A DNA stretch of 64,000 nt from Pseudanabaena sp. (GCA_003249035.1 QBMK01000014.1:62001-126000); one strand, 5' to 3'. Positions 28,168 to 36,980 are shown, numbered from the stretch's first letter. Program-made: numbers and translations. Notes: generated from the letters alone by a model not told the origin.

Positions 28168-28428
28168 ATGGGCACAGCGATTAGAACCCGAATTGTTAAA
28201 ATTGGCAACTCTCAAGGTATTCGCATACCTAAGCTCCTCTTGGAGCAAAGCGGAATTCACGCAGAAGTTGAAATCGAAGTCCAGGGCGATCATCTAACTA
28301 TTCGTACAGCATCACGCTTACGAAGTGGATGGGGTGAAGCATTTGCTGCAATGTCTAAGCAGCATGATGATGTTCTTCTGGATGAAGTTAGCACTACCGA
28401 TTGGGATCAAGTTGAATGGGAGTGGTAG
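28168..28428 (+). CDS. mazE: MazE/AbrB-type antitoxin
   Basis: An 86-residue protein with an N-terminal SpoVT/AbrB DNA-binding domain (TRIVKIGNSQGIRIPKLLLEQSG, about 7-30) and a C-terminal acidic, Trp-containing tail (DWDQVEWEW) suited to blocking the toxin. It overlaps the mazF start by 13 bp, so the two are translationally coupled. MazE antitoxins neutralise MazF and repress their own promoter as a complex. The pair is bracketed by attC-like sites, which suggests arrival as an integron gene cassette. Confidence 0.9.
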   Translation: MGTAIRTRIVKIGNSQGIRIPKLLLEQSGIHAEVEIEVQGDHLTIRTASRLRSGWGEAFAAMSKQHDDVLLDEVSTTDWDQVEWEW

Positions 28429-28745
28429 TCAAGCGTTTCGATGTTTTTCTGATTAATCTTGACCCCACTATTGGAAGTGAAATCAAGAAGACGCGACCTT
28501 GTGTTGTCATTTCGCCAGATGAGATGAACCATTATGTTGCTACGGTTATAATTGCTCCAATGACTACTAAAGGAAAAACATATCCTACTCGTGTGGTTTG
28601 TCAATTTCAGGGCAAAGATGGGCAAATTGTTTTGGATCAAATCCGCACAATAGATAAAACCCGATTGGTCAAAAAGCTCGGTCAAATTAGTCAAGATGAG
28701 CAAAGAGTGGTTCTTGACACCTTGGCTGAAATGTTTGCAGAGTAA
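28416..28745 (+). CDS. mazF: MazF/PemK-type endoribonuclease toxin
   Basis: A 109-residue toxin of the PemK/MazF family: FDVFLINLDPTIGSEIKKTRPCVVIS at the start (the Arg of KKTRPC is a catalytic-site residue in the family), then VIIAPMTTKGKTYPTRV and LDQIRTIDKTRLVK. MazF toxins cut mRNA at short sequence motifs; the motif for this one cannot be read from sequence. The gene overlaps mazE and ends 3 bases before the second attC-like site, the usual compact layout of a cassette. Confidence 0.93.
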   Translation: MGVVVKRFDVFLINLDPTIGSEIKKTRPCVVISPDEMNHYVATVIIAPMTTKGKTYPTRVVCQFQGKDGQIVLDQIRTIDKTRLVKKLGQISQDEQRVVLDTLAEMFAE

Positions 28746-28748
28746 GCG

Positions 28749-28838
28749 ACCTAACAAGGGCTTGCAACGGAACGAGGCATACACTATTGACTATGCTGCA
28801 GAATGTATCGCCGTCCTCTGAAGCCCAAGCCGTTATAG
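28749..28838 (+). other. Degenerate attC-like site (downstream of mazEF)
   Basis: R'' ACCTAAC (28749-28755) fits the consensus. The candidate R' GTTATAG (28832-28838) has the GTT but not the purine run. Between them GGGCTT (28758-28763) pairs with AAGCCC (28821-28826), ACGG (28767-28770) with CCGT (28811-28814), and GCATACA with TGTATCGC further in, forming one long imperfect hairpin of 90 bp. It begins within 3 bases of the mazF stop. Weaker than the upstream site, but correctly placed and oriented for a cassette attC. Confidence 0.5.
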
Positions 28839-28879
28839 CAAAACGATGAGCCTGTTGAAATCGAACTTAATTGCTCAAC

Positions 28880-30880
28880 TTAATCTACAGGCTTACCAAC
28901 AGAGTAATTTAGCGCATAACTCCAACTTAGTAACCTCAACCACAAACGGGGATTCGTCGGTTCTAACCATGTTTGACAACTACGTAAGAGTTGAGGCAGC
29001 CATCCACCTAATAGGGCATTAGCAAAAGAACTGCGGGTAAAGGCTCCATAACTAGAAAGCCATTTCAACAGATCCTTTGTACCTGCCATTTCAATAATCC
29101 AGAGAATCAGCTTGGGATTTTTGAAGGCAGCAATTAGGGCAAGACGATTGAACATCAACCAACTGAGGCGATCTTTGATAAAGCGATCGCTAACTGGTTG
29201 GGGCTCATCAGCGAGCAGTCCAAAGAATGTATTTAGCATTGAGTTCACTCGCTCTGGTGGTAAATACATACCCGTCGGAACCATCATCCCTTTAGAAAAC
29301 AGCCATGTAACGGCGATATTGCTTTGATAGGCATTGATTTGATTAAGATCATCAGCATTTAGTAAATCATGTTTAAGTGCAGTATCAAGTAAGGTCGCTA
29401 GGCGGGGCAAGTTGCGGACGAGAGAACCAAAGCCTGTAAAGACTAATGGTGATTGCAGAGAAGCAGCATCACCGATCGCTAAAATCCGATCAAAAGCACA
29501 TTTTTTAGAATCTTCATTAAGGCTGTAATGTCCCGTGATATAACCAAAAGTTGCTTTCTTCCAAGTCAGCTTTTCCATATCACAACGTCGATATTCAGGC
29601 AAAATTGTAAAGAAGTCCTCATACATTTCTAGCAACGATCCTGCATTCTCTGGATGCACTTGATGATAATGGAATAGATAAATTGTCAACTCATCCTTTT
29701 CCGCAGGAAAGAGTTCCCAAATTAACTGTCTTCCCCTTGAGATATCACCATGACTAAACAGCACATCACCATATTGGGAATCCCATACATGCTTATCAAT
29801 TCCTTCTAAAACTGCGCCTACCGTCGGACAGACACTATCAAAAGCTTGACCTGCATTAATTTGCTGCGCGATCGCAGAAGCCGATCCCATCGCGTCAATT
29901 ACTAAGCGAGAAGTAATAATTACTTCTGCTTCTGTTTCTAGATTCTTAGCAAAGATAGTCGCGCCATTGTTATCAATGACAACCTTTTGGAACTCATTGC
30001 GATCGCAAATTACTGCTCCATATTGATGTAATTTCTTACTGCAAATTTCTAATAAGCGATTAGTGTCAATCGCAATATTTAAAACCGTAGGCGTATGCAG
30101 CACCTTAGCCTTAAGATGGGGTGGATTATTGCTATCAAAAAACTTATTAAAGCCATCGACATATTCCGCCGTAATCATCGCTTCAAATTCTTCTTTAGTG
30201 AAGAGTCCAAAGTCAATAAGATTCTGAAATTCCGCACGAGAAATATTCCATTCGCGATTCATTCTTCCAAAAGGAATTCGTTCCACCAGACAAACGCGAT
30301 AGCCTAATTTTGCCATCATCGCTGCATGGATCGCCCCCAACGCGCCGCCCAAATAGACAATATCGTATTGCAAATCTTGCTTCGGAGAATTTGCTTCTGT
30401 AAAGATTACCTTCTTCGGAGTTTCAGGTGATTTCACACTTTCGCGCCAGCGCTTTTCCCACCAATAAACACGATTGAGATCGTATTCGCCATTAGGAATG
30501 CGTTGAAAGAATTTAACAGTCAGCGGATATTCTGCAGCTAATGCTTCAAAAATAGACTGATTAGGCGAGATCGCAGGTGGCTGCTTATATTCGTATGGAA
30601 ATGCCTGGCGGGCAGCTTTAGTCAAATGCTCAAGAAAATCTTTTTCCCCATCCATGACCTCATCCGACCAGCGAAACACTTTTAAGTAAGTTGTACGTTG
30701 TAATGTCCAGAGAAATACTGATAATTGCGCGATCGCCCCTGAGCGATTTTGGCGATCGAGAATAAAGCCATGATTAGCAATAGTTTTTTTACCGAAAGGT
30801 GATTGGTACTCAGACTGGAGCCATGTTTTCACGGCTTCAATTTGAGGTCTGGGGATTTCGATGTAAAGTAACTGCTGCAT
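28880..30880 (-). CDS. CruA/CruP-type lycopene cyclase-like flavoprotein
   Basis: A 666-residue FAD-dependent protein. After an N-terminal domain of about 170 residues comes a dinucleotide-binding fold (DIVYLGGALGAIHAAM, about 173-188) and then MNREWNISRAEFQNLIDFG, a segment typical of CruA and CruP. The FAD-binding tail shows FDRILAIGDAASLQSPL. CruA is a lycopene cyclase in green sulfur bacteria and some cyanobacteria; CruP is a related protein in cyanobacteria and plants tied to carotenoid redox protection. I cannot separate the two without an alignment. The gene stands alone, beside the mazEF cassette. Confidence 0.78.
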   Translation of the reverse strand: MQQLLYIEIPRPQIEAVKTWLQSEYQSPFGKKTIANHGFILDRQNRSGAIAQLSVFLWTLQRTTYLKVFRWSDEVMDGEKDFLEHLTKAARQAFPYEYKQPPAISPNQSIFEALAAEYPLTVKFFQRIPNGEYDLNRVYWWEKRWRESVKSPETPKKVIFTEANSPKQDLQYDIVYLGGALGAIHAAMMAKLGYRVCLVERIPFGRMNREWNISRAEFQNLIDFGLFTKEEFEAMITAEYVDGFNKFFDSNNPPHLKAKVLHTPTVLNIAIDTNRLLEICSKKLHQYGAVICDRNEFQKVVIDNNGATIFAKNLETEAEVIITSRLVIDAMGSASAIAQQINAGQAFDSVCPTVGAVLEGIDKHVWDSQYGDVLFSHGDISRGRQLIWELFPAEKDELTIYLFHYHQVHPENAGSLLEMYEDFFTILPEYRRCDMEKLTWKKATFGYITGHYSLNEDSKKCAFDRILAIGDAASLQSPLVFTGFGSLVRNLPRLATLLDTALKHDLLNADDLNQINAYQSNIAVTWLFSKGMMVPTGMYLPPERVNSMLNTFFGLLADEPQPVSDRFIKDRLSWLMFNRLALIAAFKNPKLILWIIEMAGTKDLLKWLSSYGAFTRSSFANALLGGWLPQLLRSCQTWLEPTNPRLWLRLLSWSYALNYSVGKPVD

Positions 30881-30979
30881 GGCTAAATCAATATCTTTAT
30901 TGTTCTAATTCTGGCATATAGGCGATCGCATTACTAAATAAGCGTCAGCTACATTGTAAAGGCTCTAACCATTCTGGAA

Positions 30980-31588
30980 CTAATCATTTAGGCTTTGCAA
31001 AATATTCTCAACCAATTTGTAAACACGAGTACCTAATTGTGAAGTCCAATATTCATTTAGTTTTAAGTCAAGACTTCGCGATCGCTCAATTGCGCTTTTG
31101 ATATTCGGTGTGTAAACCAAGACATCCAAATTACTCTTATTGTAGCTTCCTAAAATACTTCTAAGTCTTGCTCCAAAATGTTTACAAGTTTTATCTTCAG
31201 GATGTAAAGCTCCAAAGTGCAAACATAACCAAATTTCAAAACATGGATTACTAATAGCTAATTGATAACCTTTTTGCTTAGCTTGAGGGCAGACGGCAAT
31301 TAATTGATCCCTTTTGACCCAGCGATCTACATCAAGTACTAGCCAAAATTCATCTTCCTCATCAAAGTCATATAAATCCTTGAATTTATCCAGACGCTCC
31401 AGCACATATTCAGGTGCAGACTTGTTATCATCTCCAGTAGCTAATATTTCTACTTTGACTTTACGGCTACCGAACATTTCAAAATATTGTTTTTCAGTAT
31501 CTTTGCCTTCAGTTGCTATCACAAATAGTTTTGCACTTCGGCGATCGTGTTTACGGTCTAAAAGCTTAGTGCGGTTTATCTTTCTCAT
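30980..31588 (-). CDS. rloB: RloB/AbiLii-like Toprim-type protein
   Basis: A 202-residue protein of the RloB family. Toprim-like residues are visible: Glu in IATEGKDTEKQYFEMF (about 25-40) and the Asp pair in FWLVLDVDRW (about 81-90), followed by AISNPCFEIWLCLHFG, a segment characteristic of RloB. RloB proteins pair with an AAA ATPase (RloA) in loci linked to restriction systems, and the pair resembles the phage-abortive AbiL system. Here it starts 5 bases after the stop of the RloA-like gene, a two-gene operon. Nuclease activity is inferred from the fold. Confidence 0.82.
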   Translation of the reverse strand: MRKINRTKLLDRKHDRRSAKLFVIATEGKDTEKQYFEMFGSRKVKVEILATGDDNKSAPEYVLERLDKFKDLYDFDEEDEFWLVLDVDRWVKRDQLIAVCPQAKQKGYQLAISNPCFEIWLCLHFGALHPEDKTCKHFGARLRSILGSYNKSNLDVLVYTPNIKSAIERSRSLDLKLNEYWTSQLGTRVYKLVENILQSLND

Positions 31589-31593
31589 TTCTC

Positions 31594-32997
31594 TTATCGA
31601 TTTGCTTTATCAGATAGCGAATCTTCACATTCAAACCATCCTAAATCCTTTGGATTTCCAAAGAAAGGAATAGCTCCAAAACGAGCATTTAAGTAACCTT
31701 TTTCAATCTTAAGATCAGGTCTAATCTTAAATTCAGCTAACGAGTAGCAATCAGACACACCATTTTTATTTTTTTCGACAAACCATATCTCATCTCGCCT
31801 CAATAAATCTAGATCTAGCAAATTAGTATCATGAGTTGTAAAAATAAGTTGATTACTTCTCGCCCTACAATTTATAGCAGTCTCAACAAAATATCGAGAA
31901 AGTAAAGGATGTAATCGCCGATCTAGTTCATCTAAAAAAATAATCTTTTCTGATTCTTGCTGCAACAAAAAAAGAGCTGGGATAAGATGAATTAATCGTT
32001 GTGTTCCTTCTGATTCTTCTTCAATAGAAAAATTAATAAAGTCTCCATTCTCCGCAAGATGTATCGTTTTCAATCTGGTCAGGGTTACTTTACCCATATC
32101 ATCTTTAGAAAATATTTCTCTCCCTCCTTGGGACTTTTCAACAGTTACTTCAGGTCTATTATCCAATTCTTGCAAAAGTTTTTCTCTTGTCGATTTATGC
32201 ATAGTTGCAAGATGTTGATCAAAATTAACTTCTATTTTTTCGTCAACAACTGAATTTATGCCTGTTCCAGTAACTTGAAGAAATCCATCAAGAAAATTTC
32301 TAAATTTTTTATTTCTCTGTACACTAACTTCTAAGCCTGTACAATCTACATCAGCTGGAATAACAGTTAATGCATTGCTAAACCAGTTGTAGACAGGCAT
32401 TAGAGTATTAAGATTGCGATCAATTGATTCTGTTAGAAAAAGTTGATTAGGGCGAGTGCCTAACGCAATAAAGTTTAAATTTTGTTCGTCTTTGCGAGCT
32501 TTACCTTTAATAATAGAGCCAAATTCTATAGTTGTTTTTGCTGGATTTGAGTCTTGAATAGAAGTAAATCTCTCAAAGTACCTTATCTCTTTCTTCTTAC
32601 CTTGAGGAATTCCATATAGCCATTCTTCTAAAATTTGTTCTCTATTTAGAGTAAATCCGTAAGAATATTGAGAACCTTTGTAGGTAAAAATAAACTCGAA
32701 TTTACTAGGATTTTTGCTGCAATCTCCTAGCTTAAATGGATGTATAGCAATAGTTTGAGTGCTTCTAGTTCCTTCCAGCACTAGATTTTGAGCAAAAGCT
32801 ATAGCTTTAATAAGATTTGATTTACCTGCGGCATTAGCTCCATAAATGGCGGCAATCGGCAAGACTGAACGACCTTCTCCTGCTTCATGCTGAGCAAGAT
32901 GATCGCCATGCTGACTATCGCTATTAACTGCCACCATGCTAAAAGTCACTTCATCTCTGAAGGACAAAAAGTTTTGTATGGTGAATTGAATTAGCAT
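31594..32997 (-). CDS. rloA: RloA/AbiLi-like AAA ATPase
   Basis: A 467-residue ABC/SMC-type ATPase (AAA_15/AAA_21). It begins MLIQFTIQNFLSFRDEVTFSMVA, has Walker A GANAAGKSNL (about 53-62), a signature-like EEESEGTQRLIHLIPAL near 330 and Walker B KIIFLDELDRRLHPLLS near 355, then the H-loop LIFTTHDTNLLD. This is the ATPase type coupled to Toprim or HNH effectors in Gabija-, OLD- and retron-like defence systems. It is the first gene of a leftward operon with rloB. AT content is visibly higher than in flanking housekeeping genes, which suggests acquisition. Confidence 0.85.
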   Translation of the reverse strand: MLIQFTIQNFLSFRDEVTFSMVAVNSDSQHGDHLAQHEAGEGRSVLPIAAIYGANAAGKSNLIKAIAFAQNLVLEGTRSTQTIAIHPFKLGDCSKNPSKFEFIFTYKGSQYSYGFTLNREQILEEWLYGIPQGKKKEIRYFERFTSIQDSNPAKTTIEFGSIIKGKARKDEQNLNFIALGTRPNQLFLTESIDRNLNTLMPVYNWFSNALTVIPADVDCTGLEVSVQRNKKFRNFLDGFLQVTGTGINSVVDEKIEVNFDQHLATMHKSTREKLLQELDNRPEVTVEKSQGGREIFSKDDMGKVTLTRLKTIHLAENGDFINFSIEEESEGTQRLIHLIPALFLLQQESEKIIFLDELDRRLHPLLSRYFVETAINCRARSNQLIFTTHDTNLLDLDLLRRDEIWFVEKNKNGVSDCYSLAEFKIRPDLKIEKGYLNARFGAIPFFGNPKDLGWFECEDSLSDKANR

Positions 32998-33046
32998 TTT
33001 TTAATCAAACATATTGAGAATTTTGTTTGATTATAGTTTATATGGT

Positions 33047-33099
33047 TTATCCAAATGACAATTTAGGAGATTTTTTCTCCTAAATTGTCATTTGGATAA
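33047..33099. terminator. Perfect 24-bp hairpin between the M16 protease gene and rloA
   Basis: Arms 33047-33070 and 33076-33099 close on five T residues. It lies downstream of the leftward M16 gene and upstream of rloA, so it probably ends M16 transcription. A smaller hairpin AATCAAAC/GTTTGATT (33003-33010 / 33025-33032) sits next to the rloA start. Confidence 0.75.
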
Positions 33100-33124
33100 G
33101 TATTTTTTATGAATTTATTACCAT

Positions 33125-34456
33125 TTAAGGTTTAACTATCAAAATACCGTAGGCATCAGGATTGAGATATTTGCGAACGGCGGATTGGATGTCCTCTTTG
33201 GTGATGGATTTCATGAGATCGGGATAGTTTAACGCTGGCTCTAGCGAACCGACAATGCGATCGTAATAGCCATAGATACCTGCACGTTCTTTTGGTGACT
33301 CATTACCAAAAATGAAACGATTGCTAACTTGAGTGCGAATTTTGGCTAATTCCTCATCAGTGACTGGAGTTTCGTGCAATTTGATTATGTGTTCACGAAT
33401 TGCTTGCTCAACTATTTCCACATCTTCTACGTTCAACTTGGCAAATACTTGGAATGTACCTTGCCAACGCATCGCTGAATTGCTCACAGAAATGCGATCG
33501 ACGATGCGCCGATTTTCTCTCAAGTCTTGTACCATCCGCGAAGTACGCCCACTGCCAAGAATATTCGCCAGAATACTCAAAGGATAGGTCTCTGATAAGT
33601 CTCGCAAACTTGCCACACGCCAACTCATGCTCAGCCTTGCTTGCTTGAGACTAGGATCGGTCACTTCCCGACGCACAATCGACTCAAAAGGCTTTTCTGG
33701 GGTAAAGGATTGTGGTGTAGGCTTTTCAGCGATCGCAATTTCTTGATTTTCTGCCTCAAAATAATTAGCAATCACACCGATCATCTCGCTGACGGATAAA
33801 TTGCCAACAACGGCGATCGTCATATTTTGTGGCGCATACCATTGGCGATGAAACGATCGCATTTGCTCTGAAGTGACGTTTTCAATCACTTCGACAGGTC
33901 CAAGTACAGCACGGCGATAGGGTAGCTGCTCATATACCAGCTCGGAAATATGCCGATAAATACGGCGATCGGGATTGTCTTCGCTGCGGCGAATTTCTTC
34001 TAACACCACATGCCGTTCGCGCTGAAACTCCTCATCGGGAATGCTTGCCTTCAGAACGATATCTAGTTGCAATGGCGCAAGCTTGGCAAAGTCCTTGGGC
34101 GCAACATTAATATAAAAATGTGTGTAGTCTTGGCTAGTTGCCGCATTGGTATTTCCACCATGCGACTCGATCGCCTGTTCAAACTCTCCTAAACCTAGTC
34201 GCTCACTTCCTTTGAACACCATATGTTCTAAGAAATGCGCCATGCCATTTATGGCATCATTCTCAACAGCAGAGCCAACATCAACCCAAATACTAAGGTT
34301 AACCGCATCAACAGGAACCTGCTCGGCAATAATCTTGATTCCATTGGGAAGAATATGCTGAGTGGGAGCAGATAGTTGGGCTTTAGTTGCTAGATCATTG
34401 AGATTATGATCGGTCGCAGCTACATCTAACCGACGCGGAATGACGATCGCTGGCAT
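33125..34456 (-). CDS. M16 family zinc peptidase
   Basis: A 443-residue M16 (pitrilysin/processing-peptidase-like) protein. The inverted zinc motif HFLEH lies at 74-78, with the third ligand Glu downstream in VVLEEIRRSEDNPDRRI. A second, inactive M16 domain follows (about 200-430, with RQWYAPQNMTIAVVGNL at its boundary). No signal peptide is evident. These peptidases degrade short peptides, for example cleaved transit or signal peptides. Cyanobacteria often carry two M16 genes side by side; only one is present here. A leftward single gene. Confidence 0.9.
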   Translation of the reverse strand: MPAIVIPRRLDVAATDHNLNDLATKAQLSAPTQHILPNGIKIIAEQVPVDAVNLSIWVDVGSAVENDAINGMAHFLEHMVFKGSERLGLGEFEQAIESHGGNTNAATSQDYTHFYINVAPKDFAKLAPLQLDIVLKASIPDEEFQRERHVVLEEIRRSEDNPDRRIYRHISELVYEQLPYRRAVLGPVEVIENVTSEQMRSFHRQWYAPQNMTIAVVGNLSVSEMIGVIANYFEAENQEIAIAEKPTPQSFTPEKPFESIVRREVTDPSLKQARLSMSWRVASLRDLSETYPLSILANILGSGRTSRMVQDLRENRRIVDRISVSNSAMRWQGTFQVFAKLNVEDVEIVEQAIREHIIKLHETPVTDEELAKIRTQVSNRFIFGNESPKERAGIYGYYDRIVGSLEPALNYPDLMKSITKEDIQSAVRKYLNPDAYGILIVKP

Positions 34457-34544
34457 GGCAATGTTAGGATGTTTTACTAAATTTTTTAAATAAAAAGCGC
34501 TTTTATATTAAATTTGAGGTGGTGCATTGCAACACTCACAAAAC

Positions 34545-35573
34545 TTACAATCTTTCTAATGCCTGCAATTTGTAATAAGCTTCTTGCAGTGGCAAGCTAG
34601 ATGTATCTTCTAGCATAGCAGCAAAATCATAGGACTCTTGGTAAGCAGCGCGTGATTTTGGCAGATTTCCAAAAGATAAGTACAAATCGCCCAAATATCG
34701 CTGCATGATTGCAGCTGTTTCGTGATCGCCCATTACCAAAGCCAAGCTAGACCGATTTTGCAACAATTCCTCGATCCGATAAAAGTTAGGGACTTCGAGA
34801 TAAGCGGCAATCAAGCGATCGCTAGCGACTGCCATCAGTGGATAATTGCGATATTGGCGAGCGATCGTTAACGCCATCCCATAGGATGTAATCGCCGTTT
34901 TGTAATCATCTAAAGCCATTGAACTGTCACCGCTATTGACATGGACATAGCCTTCGCCAATCGCTTCACGGATGGGAAATCTTTTGATCGAAGCATAGTA
35001 ATGCTTGATCGCCGCCGTATGATCGCCATAGCGCCCAGCAATTAGCCCGTTGTTATTCATGGCGATCGCTGTATTCAGTCGTTGATCGTTTTGAAGAGCC
35101 AGATCGACAGTTGGTTTGTTCAGCTTTGTGGCTGATTCGAGTTTGTTTTGGACAATATCAAAACTGACCAAATTATTCGAGCTTTCCAACTTGGCACCAT
35201 TATCCTGCAAGGTGTTGGCATAGCGCAGTCTTTGCCGATTTGTCTCTTGAGCCGCATTGGCTGACCCCATCATTTCATAGGCATCGCTCACTCGCGCTAA
35301 CGTGTAGGAAATCGCGGATTGGTCGTTGACGCGGCGATAATATCCGATCGCATAGAGCCAAGTCTTAATTGCTTCGCGATGTTTACCCTCCTTGAGTTGA
35401 CCGTTGCCAAGATCGAGCAAGCGATCGGCTTCATCTCTAACTGAACGATTTGCCGGGTTTACAGTTACTTGTTGTGCTTGAGTTGGCACAGGCACGACGA
35501 TCGCTCCCACAACTGCCGCTAAGATTGTTGCTCCTAGACTTGCAACGGACATTTTCTGACGCTTTCTATACAT
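34545..35573 (-). CDS. Exported tetratricopeptide-repeat protein
   Basis: A 342-residue protein with an N-terminal signal peptide (Arg/Lys-rich start, hydrophobic core to VPVPTQAQQ, cleavage probable near residue 34). The rest is made of TPR-like helical pairs, for example EADRLLDLGNGQLKEGKHREA, AIAMNNNGLIAGRYGDHTAA and RYLGDLYLSFGNLPKSRAAY. TPR proteins act as scaffolds; no catalytic residues are seen. It is probably periplasmic. Partner unknown. The upstream 640 bp are filled with palindromic repeats. Confidence 0.8.
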   Translation of the reverse strand: MYRKRQKMSVASLGATILAAVVGAIVVPVPTQAQQVTVNPANRSVRDEADRLLDLGNGQLKEGKHREAIKTWLYAIGYYRRVNDQSAISYTLARVSDAYEMMGSANAAQETNRQRLRYANTLQDNGAKLESSNNLVSFDIVQNKLESATKLNKPTVDLALQNDQRLNTAIAMNNNGLIAGRYGDHTAAIKHYYASIKRFPIREAIGEGYVHVNSGDSSMALDDYKTAITSYGMALTIARQYRNYPLMAVASDRLIAAYLEVPNFYRIEELLQNRSSLALVMGDHETAAIMQRYLGDLYLSFGNLPKSRAAYQESYDFAAMLEDTSSLPLQEAYYKLQALERL

Positions 35574-35668
35574 ATCCCTACATCCTCACCAAAAAGGTGC
35601 ACACATTGTAGCGACATAAAAGCAATTTTCTCTAGAATTTTTCTGACATTTTCTGACATTTGTACTAT

Positions 35669-35745
35669 ATACAGCGCTTTGCGCTCAAACCAAAACCAAG
35701 AAAACTTTTGAAAGCGTTGCTTCGCGACGCTTTCAAAAGTTTTCT
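35669..35745. repeat. Palindromic element D
   Basis: A 22-bp stem with one wobble (35699-35720 / 35724-35745) closes on a GC-clamped TTC loop. It is preceded by ATACAGCGCTTTGCGCTCAA, a short motif also seen near 9276 and, altered, near 37561. It is the first of three palindromic elements in the 642-bp gap 35574-36215; no gene was found in that gap. Confidence 0.72.
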
Positions 35746-35840
35746 CGTGGTTCGTTCGATCAAAAATTGCTTTAAAGCCCTTTTGAGGGAATTTATGGTT
35801 AAACTCACTCAAGCTCTAATTTTGAAATCGCACAAGTACT

Positions 35841-35937
35841 TAAGGGCTGTGCGATTTAATAAAGTACCAAATGTAAAACCAGAATTAGTGGGGCGGCAAA
35901 GCCGCCCCACTAAATTCTGGAAAATCTGGATTGGGAC
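35841..35937 (+). repeat. MITE-like element C, copy 2 (intact core)
   Basis: This is the reverse-complement relative of 21640-21736. It shares TAAGGGCT, GCGATTTAATAAAGTACCAA, ATGTAAAACCAGAATT and the GGAAAATCTGG end. The core AGTGGGGCGGC-AAA-GCCGCCCCACT is perfect. Immediately after it, GGGACTT (35933-35939) and AAGTCCC (35950-35956) form a further small inverted repeat. Confidence 0.85.
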
Positions 35938-36010
35938 TTCATTTTTTCACAAGTCCCTAAAGCTTGATTTCGACCAGTATTTTTCTAAATATAGTAATGA
36001 AAGAGAGAGC

Positions 36011-36084
36011 TAGGACAAATCAAAACCCAAATAAATGAAGGCGGCGCAAAGCGCCGCCTTCATTTATTTGGGTTTTATGTCCTA
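36011..36084. repeat. MITE-like element B, copy 1
   Basis: A perfect 26-bp palindrome (36022-36047 / 36051-36076) with an AAA triloop, beginning AAAACCCAAA, lies inside a 7-bp outer inverted repeat TAGGACA/TGTCCTA. The right flank ATGTCCTAAGCAAAA is repeated at 53519-53533 beside a palindrome that shares the outer AAAACCCAAA and the GGCGGCGC tip but not the middle. Confidence 0.83.
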
Positions 36085-36215
36085 AGCAAAACTTTCATTG
36101 CTATATATTTACTCAGCTTCTAATTGAAATGTTCTCGTTTTGAGTTTTGTTGCGAGCCGTAACTAAGTAATATTCTTTTACGTCAGCTTGTATAGACACA
36201 ATTCCCAACAAAGCC

Positions 36216-36980
36216 ATGCTGTCAGAATCCAAAGACTCATCCCCAAAACCAGTATCTCGATTTCCACAGCTATTTAGTGGAATGCTTGCCCTTTTGATCG
36301 CGCTTGTCGGCAGTGCGTATCTCGCGGGCAATGCCTTGCGATCGCTGCGGTCAAATGACATTTTGACTGTAATTGGTTCATCGACCCGTCCCATCCGTGC
36401 TGATTATGTGATTTGGCGTAGCTCTGTTTCAAGCCAGCAGGCGACATTGCCACTTGCCTTCCAAGAACTCAAACGCTATAACGAACGAGTGCGTGCCTAT
36501 TTCAAGAGCAAAAATATTCCTGAAGATGCGATCTCAGTTAGTGCGATCGACACTCAGCCTGTTCCTGAGACCAACGCTAATGGAGTCCAAACAGGTAGAA
36601 ACATAGGCTATCGTTTAACGCAACGTTTTGAGATTCGCTCTAAGGATGTGGATGGCACTTGTGCGATCGCGCGATCGAGTACGGATTTGATCAATGAGGG
36701 CATCCCATTCACCTCTGAGCCTGCGGAATATCTCTACACTCAACTAAGTCAGTTGCGTGTAGAGATGATTTCTGAAGCTACTAAGGATGCTAAAGCTAGG
36801 GGTGAGGCGATCGTCAATGTTTCGGGAAGTCGCCTCGGCACAATTCGCAAGGCAGAAACTGATGTCTTTCAAATTACGGCGCGATATTCCACCGAAGTTA
36901 GCAACAGTGGTTCTTACAACACCACCTCGATTGATAAAGATATCCGCGCGGTAGTTGCGATTACCTTTGCTGTTGAGTGA
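36216..36980 (+). CDS. SIMPL-domain (DUF541) membrane-anchored protein
   Basis: A 254-residue protein with a short basic N-terminus, one hydrophobic anchor (about 18-40, LFSGMLALLIALVGSAYLAG) and a SIMPL domain (about 48-250: LTVIGSSTRPIRADYVIW, NIGYRLTQRFEIRS, EAIVNVSGSRLGTIRKAE). SIMPL proteins occur in many bacteria, usually exported; some are linked to stress or BP26-type outer-surface complexes. Function here is unknown. A second SIMPL gene lies at 39458-40189. Confidence 0.82.
   Translation: MLSESKDSSPKPVSRFPQLFSGMLALLIALVGSAYLAGNALRSLRSNDILTVIGSSTRPIRADYVIWRSSVSSQQATLPLAFQELKRYNERVRAYFKSKNIPEDAISVSAIDTQPVPETNANGVQTGRNIGYRLTQRFEIRSKDVDGTCAIARSSTDLINEGIPFTSEPAEYLYTQLSQLRVEMISEATKDAKARGEAIVNVSGSRLGTIRKAETDVFQITARYSTEVSNSGSYNTTSIDKDIRAVVAITFAVE

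Noticed and set aside
28168-28745. mazEF as part of a prophage or plasmid remnant
   Set aside because: No phage, plasmid or transposase gene lies nearby; the attC-like flanks explain the pair better.
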